Notes: generated by a model not told the origin, from the sequence alone. A stretch of DNA of 64,000 nucleotides from Paenibacillus radicis (ex Xue et al. 2023) (GCF_024722015.1 NZ_JANQBD010000004.1:1-64000); one strand, 5' to 3'. Positions 16,953 through 24,897 are shown, counted from the stretch's first letter. Translations and numbers: made by a program.

Positions 16953-18604
16953 AGGATGCTCTTAAAACCATTTTCTCTCCCAATTCACTCCGGTTTCAAC
17001 TATTATCCCGTTCCTTATTGATTCTTGCCTGTTTGCTTGTCCTTATTGGTCTTGTTCAATATGCTTTTATGCGGGAGAACATTTATAGAAATAAAGCTAC
17101 CAGTATTCAAAGCCAGATTCTTTCGATCCCACCGAATGCCTGGCAGCAGTTTGGCGCAAATTCCAACAATAATACTAATAATAGTAATGGTAACGGAAAT
17201 AATAGCGGTGGCGAAAATCGTGCTGAGAATCGTGCTGAGAATCGTGCTGAAAATCGTCTTGATAATCGAAATGATAACCGTCCGCCAGATAATCGTAATG
17301 ATAATAAAATCGACAATAAAGCCGATAACAAGCCTGAAAATAAAACGGACAATAAACCCGAAAATAATCGTCAAGATAACCGGCCTGGCAACAGGTCGCC
17401 TTTCTTTTTCATTCCTGAGGCCAATCTGGCCTACATTGATTCGAACGGCAATCATACCGTATTGACGAATGGGCCTAGTGATACGGCTCCTCCTGAGCTT
17501 GAAACCCAAGAGTATTTGGATGTGCTGGCTCAGGGCAAACCTAAATTAAACTACAGAGTCATTAATTCGGGTGGTCACGAACAACTGATGGTCCTGCAAG
17601 CGGTTGGCTCGGCATCAAGACAAACGCTGGGGCTTGTTCAGGTCAGCACGATGACAGGTCCCCTCAGGGAGCTGCTCATTCGGCAGCTGCTTACCTTCTT
17701 GTTTCTTGCTGTCGTTGCTATGCTGTTTGGATTGTTAGGCTTTCTGCCGGTGCTTAGAAAAACATTAGTCCCCTTATTCAACATGGTTAAAACCGTGGAG
17801 AAGATTAATGCAGGGAATTTGGAGACACGCTTCCCAACTCGACAGGGCCAGATGGAAATAGACCGGTTATCCGAATCGTTTAACGGAATGTTAATGCGCT
17901 TGGAAGCCTCCTTTGAAGCGGAGAAAGAGACTAAAGAGCAGATGCGCCGATTTATAGCCGATGCTTCTCATGAGCTTCGTACACCATTAACGTCTATCAA
18001 TGGATTTCTGGAAGTATTGCTCCGCGGCGCGGCCAGCCAGCCGGACCAGCTGCATAAAGCATTAACAAGCATGCACAGCGAGTCGGAGCGCCTCAATAAG
18101 CTAGTCCATGATTTGCTGGTGCTGGCTAAGCTGGATAAATCTCCTCACATCCAGCTGTCTGATGGTATGTTGGATTCGGTTGTTCGGGATATGGAAGCGC
18201 AGCTTCGTATATTGGCAGGCAACAGACAGCTAAGCTTCAAGATTTCACCCAACATGAAATGCAAATTTGACTCGGATAAAATGAAGCAAGTGATACTGAA
18301 TTTATTCCAAAATGCGGTACAGCATACGGACAATGAAAAGGGGCATATTGAAGTTTCGTTATCATGGGAGGACCATGGAATTTTATTATCGGTTAAAGAT
18401 AATGGACATGGGATTTCCGAGGAGCATTTGCCGCATGTGTTTGACAGATTTTACAGAAGCGATTCTTCAAGGACGCGAAAATATGGAGGGGCAGGCTTAG
18501 GCTTAGCCATTACCCAGTCCATCGTTGACATTCATGGAGGCACCATTCGTGTCGAAAGCCGCGAGGGGGAAGGCTGTACATTTTTGGTATGGATTCCCGA
18601 GTAG
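16949..18604 (+). CDS. Sensor histidine kinase with Asn/Asp/Arg-rich extracytoplasmic insert
   Basis: 551 residues. TM1 is at ~20-40 and the extracytoplasmic part at ~41-235, including a low-complexity stretch (~70-150) made of short repeats such as ENRAENRAENRA, DNR and DNK/ENK. TM2 is at ~236-262 and HAMP at ~263-325 (EKINAGNLETRF). HisKA has His341 in ASHELRTPLTSINGF; HATPase_c carries N, G1 (VKDNGHGIS), F and G2 (GGAGLGLAIT) boxes. It is the cognate kinase of the preceding regulator (ATGA overlap). The Asn/charged repeat suggests a flexible wall-spanning or wall-sensing tether; the signal is unknown. Confidence 0.95.
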   Translation: MKDALKTIFSPNSLRFQLLSRSLLILACLLVLIGLVQYAFMRENIYRNKATSIQSQILSIPPNAWQQFGANSNNNTNNSNGNGNNSGGENRAENRAENRAENRLDNRNDNRPPDNRNDNKIDNKADNKPENKTDNKPENNRQDNRPGNRSPFFFIPEANLAYIDSNGNHTVLTNGPSDTAPPELETQEYLDVLAQGKPKLNYRVINSGGHEQLMVLQAVGSASRQTLGLVQVSTMTGPLRELLIRQLLTFLFLAVVAMLFGLLGFLPVLRKTLVPLFNMVKTVEKINAGNLETRFPTRQGQMEIDRLSESFNGMLMRLEASFEAEKETKEQMRRFIADASHELRTPLTSINGFLEVLLRGAASQPDQLHKALTSMHSESERLNKLVHDLLVLAKLDKSPHIQLSDGMLDSVVRDMEAQLRILAGNRQLSFKISPNMKCKFDSDKMKQVILNLFQNAVQHTDNEKGHIEVSLSWEDHGILLSVKDNGHGISEEHLPHVFDRFYRSDSSRTRKYGGAGLGLAITQSIVDIHGGTIRVESREGEGCTFLVWIPE

Positions 18605-18738
18605 GCTACTTGGGAGTTAATCCAATCAAGCCAGCTCCGATAGACGCGTCTTCAAAGCGTAAGCCTGACATAACCTATGGTAAGCCTAACCTAAGCACAA
18701 GGCGAGCCTTGGCGAGTGAATCTCAAATAAATGTGACG

Positions 18739-18784
18739 AAACCTTCTAATCCACTTGAAAAAGCAGGATTGAAGGTTTTTTTCT
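18739..18784 (+). terminator. Terminator of the two-component operon
   Basis: AACCTTC-T-AATCC pairs with GGATT-G-AAGGTT across a 13-nt loop, followed by seven Ts. Confidence 0.9.
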
Positions 18785-19090
18785 GCCCAATCGTTCGGAT
18801 AAGGTCAAGGCTGAAGTTTTCTAATATGAGGTTACCTGGAATTTCTGGAGCTAATTCCAGGATTACATGACTGGTTAGGTGCCTGGAATTGCTCCTTCTA
18901 ATCAAGTGCTCAGTGAGAAAAAGTCTTTTATAACATGGAATTAACGGGATATTTTCCTGTTTTATCCCCAGTTTTGACCCTCTTGCCTAATATTAACTGG
19001 AGGATTTCCAGGTATTCTTACGGGGACTTATAGCTGTCGCTGTTTGCTATTGGCACTCATCTTTTGGGATTCATTGTGTACTTATTCATT
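18785..19090. other. Intergenic region with repeated CCTGGAATT elements
   Basis: No gene is supported here. A 9+9 bp inverted repeat (CCTGGAATT / AATTCCAGG, 18835..18861) is followed by a third copy of CCTGGAATT (18882..18890) and a degraded one (TTTCCAGG near 19010). They may be regulator sites or a decayed element. The glycosyltransferase promoter array begins at 19091. Confidence 0.5.
18835..18890. repeat. Inverted and direct CCTGGAATT repeats
   Basis: CCTGGAATT at 18835, its complement at 18853..18861, and a direct copy at 18882. They lie between a terminator and the next promoter, so they are more likely regulatory than terminating. Confidence 0.5.
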
Positions 19091-19166
19091 TTCAGCCCAC
19101 ATTCAGCAACTATTCAATTAATGCTCAGTTAGCGTTAAGGGACGATTCAGATTGAGGGGCTATGAT
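19091..19166 (+). promoter_or_regulatory. Six-hexamer response-regulator array and -10 of the glycosyltransferase operon
   Basis: TTCAGC (19091), TTCAGC (19102), TTCAAT (19113), CTCAGT (19124), TTAAGG (19135) and TTCAGA (19146) occur in exact 11-bp steps. TATGAT (19161..19166) follows after 9 bp. Repeat number and -10 distance equal those at the two-component promoter. The start codon lies only 23 bp beyond the -10. Confidence 0.75.
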
Positions 19167-19189
19167 GAAGGTACAGGAGGAGAGGCCGT

Positions 19190-20155
19190 ATGAGTACTCA
19201 ATATTCCATCATCGTTCCGGTCTTTAATGAAGAGGGAGTCATTTATACAACTTATCGATGTTTGAAACAGGTTATGGAGCAGATAGGCGAGGCCTATGAA
19301 CTGCTGTTTGTTAATGATGGAAGCCGTGACAACACTGCTTTTCTGCTCAACAGCTACAGTGAATGGGACGAAACCGTCAAGCTAATTAATTTCTCTCGTC
19401 ATTATGGTCATCAGATTGCGATTACAGCCGGCATGGACTATGCGGTTGGAGAAGCTGTGGTGATCATTGACTCTAATATGCAAAGCTCATCAATAGAGCT
19501 AATTCCAGATATGATCGCAAAGTGGAAAGAAGGCTTTGACGTTGTATATATGAAACGAGCTGCACAAAAAGAAGCTACGTTGCTTAAGAAGCAAATAGCC
19601 GGGTTATTCTCACGTATACTGCGGACATCAACGGATAGTATCATAGCATTGGATTCAAGTGAATTCCGTTTATTGGACCGCAAGGTTTATGAGGAATTGA
19701 GGCAGTTCTCAGGTAAAAACCACTTGCTTGATGGTATGGTCAGCTGGGTGGGCTACAGTCAAACGATTATAGTAGATGAACAAGGGGAACAGGTGGCGGA
19801 AAAGCCGCAGCTCCCTTTTAAAAAGCTGCTGAAGCTTTGTCTGAATGTTATTACCTCCTACTCCTTCAAGCCGTTGAAGATTGTAGGCTATTTGGGAGGA
19901 GTTCTTTCAAGCGTGGGCCTCCTTTATCTCGGGGCGTTTGTATATTTCAAACTCTTTATAGATGCGGCACTTCCGATGTGGCATTCGCTTGCTGCTTTTC
20001 AGTTGTTTTCAACAGGTTTTATTTTGATGATCATGGGTATCCTCGGGGTGTATATCGGTCGTATTTATGCTGTGGCTAAAAGTCGTCCCTTATACATGGT
20101 GCGTGATTCCAGCGGCGTTGCGATAAAGGAAAGCAGAATGAAGGGTGTGAGCTGA
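19190..20155 (+). CDS. GT2 glycosyltransferase, GtrB/DPM-like, with altered DXD region
   Basis: 321 residues: a GT2 catalytic domain (~1-225: IIVPVFNEEG, LLFVNDGSRDNT, FSRHYGHQIAITAGMDYA) and two C-terminal membrane helices (~230-300) as in GtrB, ArnC and polyisoprenyl-phosphate glycosyltransferases. These transfer a sugar from a nucleotide donor to undecaprenyl phosphate at the inner face. The usual DADLQDPPE motif is D94-S-N-M-Q-S here and the usual D-x-G-D/S-F-R loop reads LDSSEFRLLDRK, so metal or donor binding may be changed. AGGAGGAG precedes the ATG. The stop codon overlaps the GtrA start, so they are coupled. Confidence 0.9.
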   Translation: MSTQYSIIVPVFNEEGVIYTTYRCLKQVMEQIGEAYELLFVNDGSRDNTAFLLNSYSEWDETVKLINFSRHYGHQIAITAGMDYAVGEAVVIIDSNMQSSSIELIPDMIAKWKEGFDVVYMKRAAQKEATLLKKQIAGLFSRILRTSTDSIIALDSSEFRLLDRKVYEELRQFSGKNHLLDGMVSWVGYSQTIIVDEQGEQVAEKPQLPFKKLLKLCLNVITSYSFKPLKIVGYLGGVLSSVGLLYLGAFVYFKLFIDAALPMWHSLAAFQLFSTGFILMIMGILGVYIGRIYAVAKSRPLYMVRDSSGVAIKESRMKGVS

Positions 20156-20619
20156 TGCGTAAAACTCATACCAAAATCCTTCTGTTGAAATCCGGTTTGG
20201 TAGGAGGAGTGAATGCCTGTATTGACTTTGCTCTGTTTGCCCTTCTTACTTATGCTGGAATTCCGTATTTGGCTTCCCAATATATGTCCTCCATATTCAG
20301 TGGAATTAACAGCTTTCATCTTAATCGAAGATGGACCTTCCAAAGCACTGGAAACACAAATGGAGGGGAAATTGTTAAATTTCTGGTGCTTAATATTTTG
20401 AGCTTGCTGCTCACTTCGGGACTGCTAATTCTTTTTCACCAATATATGGGTTGGCCTGTCGTTGTGAGTAAATGCTTTTCGATGGGATTTGGATGGTTAC
20501 TGAATTTCTGGGGTAATCGCCTATGGGTATTTGAACAATCTCATCAAGCGTATGCCGGGTATCTGTTCAACTCAGATCAACCAAATGATTCTTCAGATAA
20601 GCTCGACGGTTATTTATGA
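20155..20619 (+). CDS. GtrA-family membrane protein
   Basis: 154 residues with four membrane segments and the GtrA pattern (LLKSGLVGGVNACIDFALF, SFHLNRRWTF, KCFSMGFGWLLNFWGNRLWVF). GtrA proteins are thought to flip polyprenyl-phosphate-linked sugars to the outer face for teichoic acid or polysaccharide glycosylation. It pairs with the glycosyltransferase just before it. The last 53 bp overlap the 3' end of the convergent cotH gene, and the tail beyond ~residue 135 is poorly conserved in composition. Confidence 0.92.
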   Translation: MRKTHTKILLLKSGLVGGVNACIDFALFALLTYAGIPYLASQYMSSIFSGINSFHLNRRWTFQSTGNTNGGEIVKFLVLNILSLLLTSGLLILFHQYMGWPVVVSKCFSMGFGWLLNFWGNRLWVFEQSHQAYAGYLFNSDQPNDSSDKLDGYL

Positions 20620-21655
20620 ATCGAATAATATATTCGGTTTCCATGTCAAAACTTGAAATATCCTTACTTTTAAATGGATCCAAAAGAATGTAGGGACGAA
20701 TCATGCTTTGTAAGGAGAATATATGTGGTTCTAAGTAACTAGCATTAAATTTGGTTTCCAAGATGTTCTCAAGGAGAGATTTGTACTTTTGACGAAACTC
20801 AGGCACATCAATTAGTCGAGAGATTAAGGTGTTATATCCTTGGATAGGAACATAATCGTACTCCATTACTTTACCATGTATATCTCTTCCCCAGGTCGCA
20901 TCGTAATCCCAAGGAATAATCTCAAATAGCCCAGACTCTCCGCTTCGGTAAAGGGCATAGTTTTGGATGAAACCATCATAATTTTGCGTGCAGACAATTC
21001 CAACCAGCCATAGTAAAAATTTATTCACATCTATCAAGTTGGAGATTTCATTTTTAAATTCAGACTGAGGGACCGTATTTATTTTATAAATAAGTTCCCG
21101 TATATATCGAAAATCCTCTTTGAGTCCGACTTTTAGGCTGTAGCCTGCTTCAAGGGAATGTTTGATCTTATTTTCCGGTGTTATTAAAGAAAAGTTAGCA
21201 TCATCATTGCTTGCATAAAAAATTTGTCCGGGTTGTAAACCTCTTTTTTTTAGAAATAGGTCATCTACTGATTCTAATTGTAAATAGACTCCTATAGTAG
21301 AACCGTTCAGCTTTAATAGAATGTGTTCCGCGGCAGGTGCTAGATTTCCAATATCTTTAAAAAAATCAAAGGAAAGTTTACTGCGTATCATCGAGGGGTC
21401 TAAATACTCGGCATTTAAATGATATTCTCTAGCACCTAGAAATAATTTTGGTGAGTGAATAGTGAGTCGTAATGATTTTTTCTTTAGTTTTCGAATGTGG
21501 TATCCACGGTAAGCAACACCAATGTCATATTGCTTTTGGCTAGCTTTTAGTTTTGCAGGGACGGGGTCTTCGCTCCACATATGATCTCGAAGAGTTTTAT
21601 ATTCATTTTTTTTTATAAAAATTTGATAAATAGGAACTTCTTTGGGCAAATCCAC
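20567..21655 (-). CDS. cotH: CotH-family spore coat protein kinase
   Basis: 362 residues matching the CotH fold: SKLSFDFFKDIG, the segment LKLNGSTIGVYLQLESVDDL (Y-L-E-x-VD core), NYDGFIQNYALYR and IIPWDYDATWGRD, where the Asn/Asp residues are likely catalytic and metal-binding. CotH proteins are atypical kinases that phosphorylate Ser residues of the spore coat proteins CotB and CotG. Here the gene is divergent from a Lys/Ser/Gly repeat protein and close to two CotB-like genes, the same company as in Bacillus subtilis. GTG at 21655 is preceded by AGGTAGGTG. No signal peptide, as expected for a mother-cell protein. Confidence 0.92.
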   Translation of the reverse strand: MDLPKEVPIYQIFIKKNEYKTLRDHMWSEDPVPAKLKASQKQYDIGVAYRGYHIRKLKKKSLRLTIHSPKLFLGAREYHLNAEYLDPSMIRSKLSFDFFKDIGNLAPAAEHILLKLNGSTIGVYLQLESVDDLFLKKRGLQPGQIFYASNDDANFSLITPENKIKHSLEAGYSLKVGLKEDFRYIRELIYKINTVPQSEFKNEISNLIDVNKFLLWLVGIVCTQNYDGFIQNYALYRSGESGLFEIIPWDYDATWGRDIHGKVMEYDYVPIQGYNTLISRLIDVPEFRQKYKSLLENILETKFNASYLEPHIFSLQSMIRPYILLDPFKSKDISSFDMETEYIIRFINNRRAYLKNHLVDLS

Positions 21656-21740
21656 TATATCACCTACCTTTATTTTTAAATTAGAATATGCGGAGTTTCA
21701 ATATTTCGTGACTTTGCCTAGATCAACAATAGTACACTCG

Positions 21741-21749
21741 CATAAAATA
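21741..21749 (+). promoter_or_regulatory. Candidate sigma-K -10 for the GSK-repeat gene
   Basis: CATAAAATA fits the sigma-K -10 pattern CATAnnnTA and lies 45 bp before the start codon. An AC-containing -35 is present but about 14 bp upstream, slightly short. It agrees with expected late mother-cell expression. Confidence 0.3.
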
Positions 21750-21794
21750 TTTTACTCCCGTCATATAGGGAAAACGATAAGTGAGGTGGTTTTG

Positions 21795-22469
21795 TTGGTA
21801 GCCCTAACAGAGCACGAAATACAAGAATTGGTTCATGAAACTATAGGCACTGAGCTTGAGAAGTTTTTAAAACAAAATCCAAAGGAACCTGAATTACGCA
21901 AAAACTCTAAGGGATCCAAAGACTCTGAAAGTTCGAAGGGTTCGAAAGGTTCTGGAGGTTCGAAAGGTTCTAAGGGTTCGAGAGGCTCTGGAGGCTCGAA
22001 GGGTTCGAAAGGCTCTAAGGGCTCGAAAGGCTCAAAAGGCTCGAAAGGCTCGAAAGGCCAAAAAGGACCGAAAGGTCCGTTAGGAGGTCCGCTAGGAGGT
22101 CCAAAAGGTCCGAAGGGTTCGAAAGGTTCGAAAGGTTCGAGAGGCTCGAAAGGCTCGAAGGATGAGAAAGGCTCGAAGGGCTCGAAGGATGCGAAAGGCT
22201 CGAAAGGCTCGAAAGGCTCGAAAGGCTCGAAAGGCTCGAAAGGCTCGAAAGGCTCGAAAGGCTCGAAAGGCTCGAAAGGCTCGAAAGGCTCGAAGGATGC
22301 GAAAGGCTCGAAGGGCTCGAAGGATGCGAAGGGCTCGAAAGGCTCGAAAGGCTCGAAAGGCTCGAAAGGCTCGAAGGATGCGAAGGACTCGAAAGGGGCC
22401 AAAGACTCTGAAGGAACAAAAGGGTCCAAAGGGTCTAAAGACAAGGAGGGTCCGAAGGGGAAGAGGTAG
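21795..22469 (+). CDS. GSK-triplet repeat protein, CotG-like or collagen-like coat protein
   Basis: About 224 residues. Residues 1-35 are a normal helical head (ALTEHEIQELVHETIGTELE). The rest is a triplet repeat of [G/D]-[S/A/P/E]-K, mostly GSK, with DAK and DEK interruptions that keep the triplet phase, and a short Pro-rich island (GPKGPLGGPLGG). It ends in a charged tail (KEGPKGKR). The G-x-y phase is collagen-like, while the dense Ser-Lys pairs and location beside cotH and cotB resemble CotG, a CotH substrate. I chose TTG 21795 because GAGGTGG ends 5 nt upstream. The upstream extension to 21642 would overlap the cotH 5' end and has no ribosome binding site. Confidence 0.72.
   Translation: MVALTEHEIQELVHETIGTELEKFLKQNPKEPELRKNSKGSKDSESSKGSKGSGGSKGSKGSRGSGGSKGSKGSKGSKGSKGSKGSKGQKGPKGPLGGPLGGPKGPKGSKGSKGSRGSKGSKDEKGSKGSKDAKGSKGSKGSKGSKGSKGSKGSKGSKGSKGSKGSKDAKGSKGSKDAKGSKGSKGSKGSKGSKDAKDSKGAKDSEGTKGSKGSKDKEGPKGKR
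21920..22450 (+). repeat. 9-bp minisatellite (AAAGGCTCG units) inside the GSK-repeat gene
   Basis: Dozens of 9-bp units coding two-thirds of each GSK-GSK step. The block 22195..22297 is a nearly perfect run of identical units. Because the unit length is a multiple of three, expansion or contraction keeps the frame, so copy number may vary between strains. All six frames stay open across it. Confidence 0.9.
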
Positions 22470-22510
22470 TGAAAATAGTGGATTGTTAATATATCCCAAT
22501 GATATAAATT

Positions 22511-22555
22511 AGGGCTTTTCCCAATCATTATGACTGAGGGAAAGCTCTTTATTTT
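22511..22555 (+). terminator. Terminator of the GSK-repeat gene
   Basis: AGGGCTTTTCCC pairs with GGGAAAGCTCT across a 15-nt loop, followed by TTATTTTTTG. Confidence 0.85.
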
Positions 22556-22762
22556 TTGAGTAAAGAAAGTGCGACTTCCCTAAAGTGGATTGTTCATCCT
22601 AATGAATGTAAAAATATAGAAATTATGCCCTGATTGTCGCTTGATAATAGGGGTATTGGCGGAAAAATAAAGATACTGGGTACATGTACCATTCACTAAG
22701 GCACAGAATTTAATATATATGAGGTGTAACCCATTAATCAAAGAGATGAGGGATTGAGTTCT

Positions 22763-23284
22763 ATGGATAAAGAAAGTCTTAGTTTAATGATAGGTAGAAC
22801 TGTACGTATCAACAGGGGAGGACCTGAGTCCAAGAAGGGGAAACTGTTCTCCGCCAAGGATGACCATATCGTAGTAGACATTGAAAATGAAGGGATGCTC
22901 TACTGCAAGATGGATCATATTAAAAGTCTAACCTTGGATGCTCGTGACGTTTCAGACCTTACAGAAGTGCCACCTACCCCTGTTGAAGAACAAGTTGTGC
23001 TGCCTAAGTATATCGATGCGGAAGATTTTTATTCGGTCATGGAAAACATGAAATATCGTTGGGTTCAGATCAACCGCGGGGGTCCCGAGAAAACCGAAGG
23101 CGTGTTGGTCGAAACTACTGCTGATCAAATAAGAATGGTAGTAGGCAATGAAGTTGTTCATATTTTACCTTTTCATATCCGGAATATCAGCTATGGTTTG
23201 AAGAAAAATGATCAAGATAATAACAAAGATAAACAGGATGGAAACAAGGATGCAAAAGACGGTAACAAAGATGCAAAAAAATAA
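22763..23284 (+). CDS. cotB: CotB-like spore coat protein, short form
   Basis: 173 residues with two CotB modules. The first (residues ~8-60) has RTVRINRGGPESKKGKL, DDHIVV and MDHIKSLTLD. The second (~80-145) has RWVQINRGGPEKTEGVLV and LPFHIRNISYG. These RGGPE-containing beta modules are the hallmark of Bacillus CotB. A Lys/Asp/Asn tail (DGNKDAKDGNKDAKK) replaces the long Ser-rich region of B. subtilis CotB. The ATG at 22763 has GAGGGA 9 nt upstream; a TTG at 22754 abuts that site and is unlikely. Probably an outer-coat protein made in the mother cell. Confidence 0.88.
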   Translation: MDKESLSLMIGRTVRINRGGPESKKGKLFSAKDDHIVVDIENEGMLYCKMDHIKSLTLDARDVSDLTEVPPTPVEEQVVLPKYIDAEDFYSVMENMKYRWVQINRGGPEKTEGVLVETTADQIRMVVGNEVVHILPFHIRNISYGLKKNDQDNNKDKQDGNKDAKDGNKDAKK

Positions 23285-23349
23285 AAGATTCAGTAACATG
23301 TGGGATCTGCAGGAAACTATAAAAAGAATTGAATTATTACAAATTATTA

Positions 23350-23376
23350 AATAGTCGCCTTATCGCGGCTATTTTT
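23350..23376 (+). terminator. Terminator after the short cotB-like gene
   Basis: AATAGTCGC pairs with GCGGCTATT, followed by a run of Ts. Confidence 0.85.
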
Positions 23377-23508
23377 TAATCCAAATGTTGTAACAAATTT
23401 GCAGAGATATTTATCTTGCCAAGGGCAGTTTCACTATGCAGCTGTAAGGCTTGGTGCATATATATGGGATAAACTATCCATTCCATGATGTTTGAAGGGG
23501 GATGTTAA

Positions 23509-24897
23509 ATGCAGCCTGAAAATTCAGATGGCCTCAAGCGGTTGGTTGAAAAAGTTGTGTGTATTAATAGGAATGGGCCCGAGTCTAAAAAAGGATTGCT
23601 CGCTACTGTCAAAGATGATCATCTGGTGTTACTAACTGAAGAGCAGTATTTATATTATCAAACGAATCATGTAAAGAGCATAACTTTTGATAGTACTGAA
23701 CCTTTAGGAGCAGAAGCTCCTTTCAATAAAAAGTTGGTTTATTTGGATGCTGTAAATTTTAAAGGAATTCTGGAAAAAATGATCTTTAGGAGGGTCCAAA
23801 TTAACCAAGGTGGTCCTGAAAGCATAAACGGGATATTAAGCCGTCTGTTTGAAGACCATGTTGATCTTGTTCAAGGGCACGAGGTAATTAAAATAGCGAC
23901 GCCACATATTAAGAATGTAAGTTATACCCTCAGTAAACAAGATGCAAATTCGAATTCAAATTCAAATTCGAATAAGGACTCACAAACGAAAGTGGTTGCA
24001 GATGACAAAACTAATGACCTATCCCAGCAGACAGAATTGAAAGAACAGACAATAGTGGAAGAGACAAAACCGGCAGAAGTGGAGCAAAAATCACAGATCC
24101 GTAGGAGGAAGCGCTCGGAAAAGAGAAAAATGCGACTCGTTCAAGAGTCTAAACCAATTACTGTGGAAATACCGCCCGACCAAGAGTCGAAACCCATGAT
24201 TATGGAAATACCGCCCGTTCAAGAGTTGAAACCCATGATTATGGAAATACCGCCCGTCCAAGAGTCGAAACCCATGATTGTGGAAATACCGCCCGTCCAA
24301 GAGTCGAAACCCATGATTATGGAGATACCGGCCGTCCAAGAGTCGAAACTCATTGATCCTGTGAATATAGATCCGTCTCAAGCTCCTGATTCCATTAAGG
24401 GAGATGAATTTACGGATACCCTGCCTGTAATTGCAAACGATCAAAGTCAGGTTACCACAGAGCAAATAGTCGTAGCCCCTAGCCAGGAAAGTTCGTTCAT
24501 TCATAACCCGGTCTCTAATAATTCTGATTTATTATTTCATCTTCCTGTTGTTGAGCAAACTGCTAAGAAGGCTGGAAGAATACGTTCTCGTAAATCAAAG
24601 CTTATTAAACGGAAGCGTAAAGCTATCCAACCAACAGTACCTCAAAGAAAAAGACAAGTGATCGAGCCTAAATTGCCAAGAGTTTTAAAGACCACGAAGA
24701 AAATCAAAAAGATTAAAGTTGCAGAAAGAATTAAGGTTACAAAAAGAACTAAGGTTACAAAAATAGTTAAGGCAACAAAAGGAATTAATGTTACAAAAAG
24801 ATGGTTACTTTTGAGCAATAAGCGGCAGCCTCTGAAGGCTGTAGTACTTGGTTCAGTATGGCTTGCTCCAAGTATAAAAAAACATTTCCCTCGGTAA
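23509..24897 (+). CDS. cotB: CotB-like spore coat protein, long form with 13-residue repeats and basic tail
   Basis: 462 residues. Two CotB modules at the N-terminus (VCINRNGPESKKGLL; RRVQINQGGPESINGIL; PHIKNVSYTL). Then an Asn-Ser repeat, a patch of basic residues, about five 13-residue repeats of the type VQESKPMIMEIPP (residues ~208-282), an acidic spacer, and a strongly basic C-terminus (~360-462) with repeated K-x-T-K motifs and RKRK clusters. The basic end may bind polyanionic or acidic coat partners. AAGGGGGATG precedes the ATG. A paralogue of the gene just upstream, with the same order of modules, so a local duplication followed by tail divergence is likely. Confidence 0.88.
   Translation: MQPENSDGLKRLVEKVVCINRNGPESKKGLLATVKDDHLVLLTEEQYLYYQTNHVKSITFDSTEPLGAEAPFNKKLVYLDAVNFKGILEKMIFRRVQINQGGPESINGILSRLFEDHVDLVQGHEVIKIATPHIKNVSYTLSKQDANSNSNSNSNKDSQTKVVADDKTNDLSQQTELKEQTIVEETKPAEVEQKSQIRRRKRSEKRKMRLVQESKPITVEIPPDQESKPMIMEIPPVQELKPMIMEIPPVQESKPMIVEIPPVQESKPMIMEIPAVQESKLIDPVNIDPSQAPDSIKGDEFTDTLPVIANDQSQVTTEQIVVAPSQESSFIHNPVSNNSDLLFHLPVVEQTAKKAGRIRSRKSKLIKRKRKAIQPTVPQRKRQVIEPKLPRVLKTTKKIKKIKVAERIKVTKRTKVTKIVKATKGINVTKRWLLLSNKRQPLKAVVLGSVWLAPSIKKHFPR
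24136..24351 (+). repeat. 39-bp tandem repeat within the long cotB-like gene
   Basis: Five to six copies of a 39-bp unit encode 13-residue repeats with the core ESKPMIMEIPP. The third to fifth units are almost identical in DNA, suggesting recent expansion. Confidence 0.85.

Noticed and set aside
17015..17509. 164-codon antisense frame within the histidine kinase
   Set aside because: It arises from the repetitive Asn/Asp/Arg-coding stretch on the other strand.
18589..18870. 93-codon frame after the histidine kinase
   Set aside because: It reads through the kinase terminator and has random-like composition.
21833..22528. Long minus- and plus-strand alternative frames with (EPF)n, (SLS)n, (RAF)n and (KAR)n repeats
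   Set aside because: They are produced by the 9-bp repeat, which keeps all frames open; none has a ribosome binding site or a non-repetitive domain.
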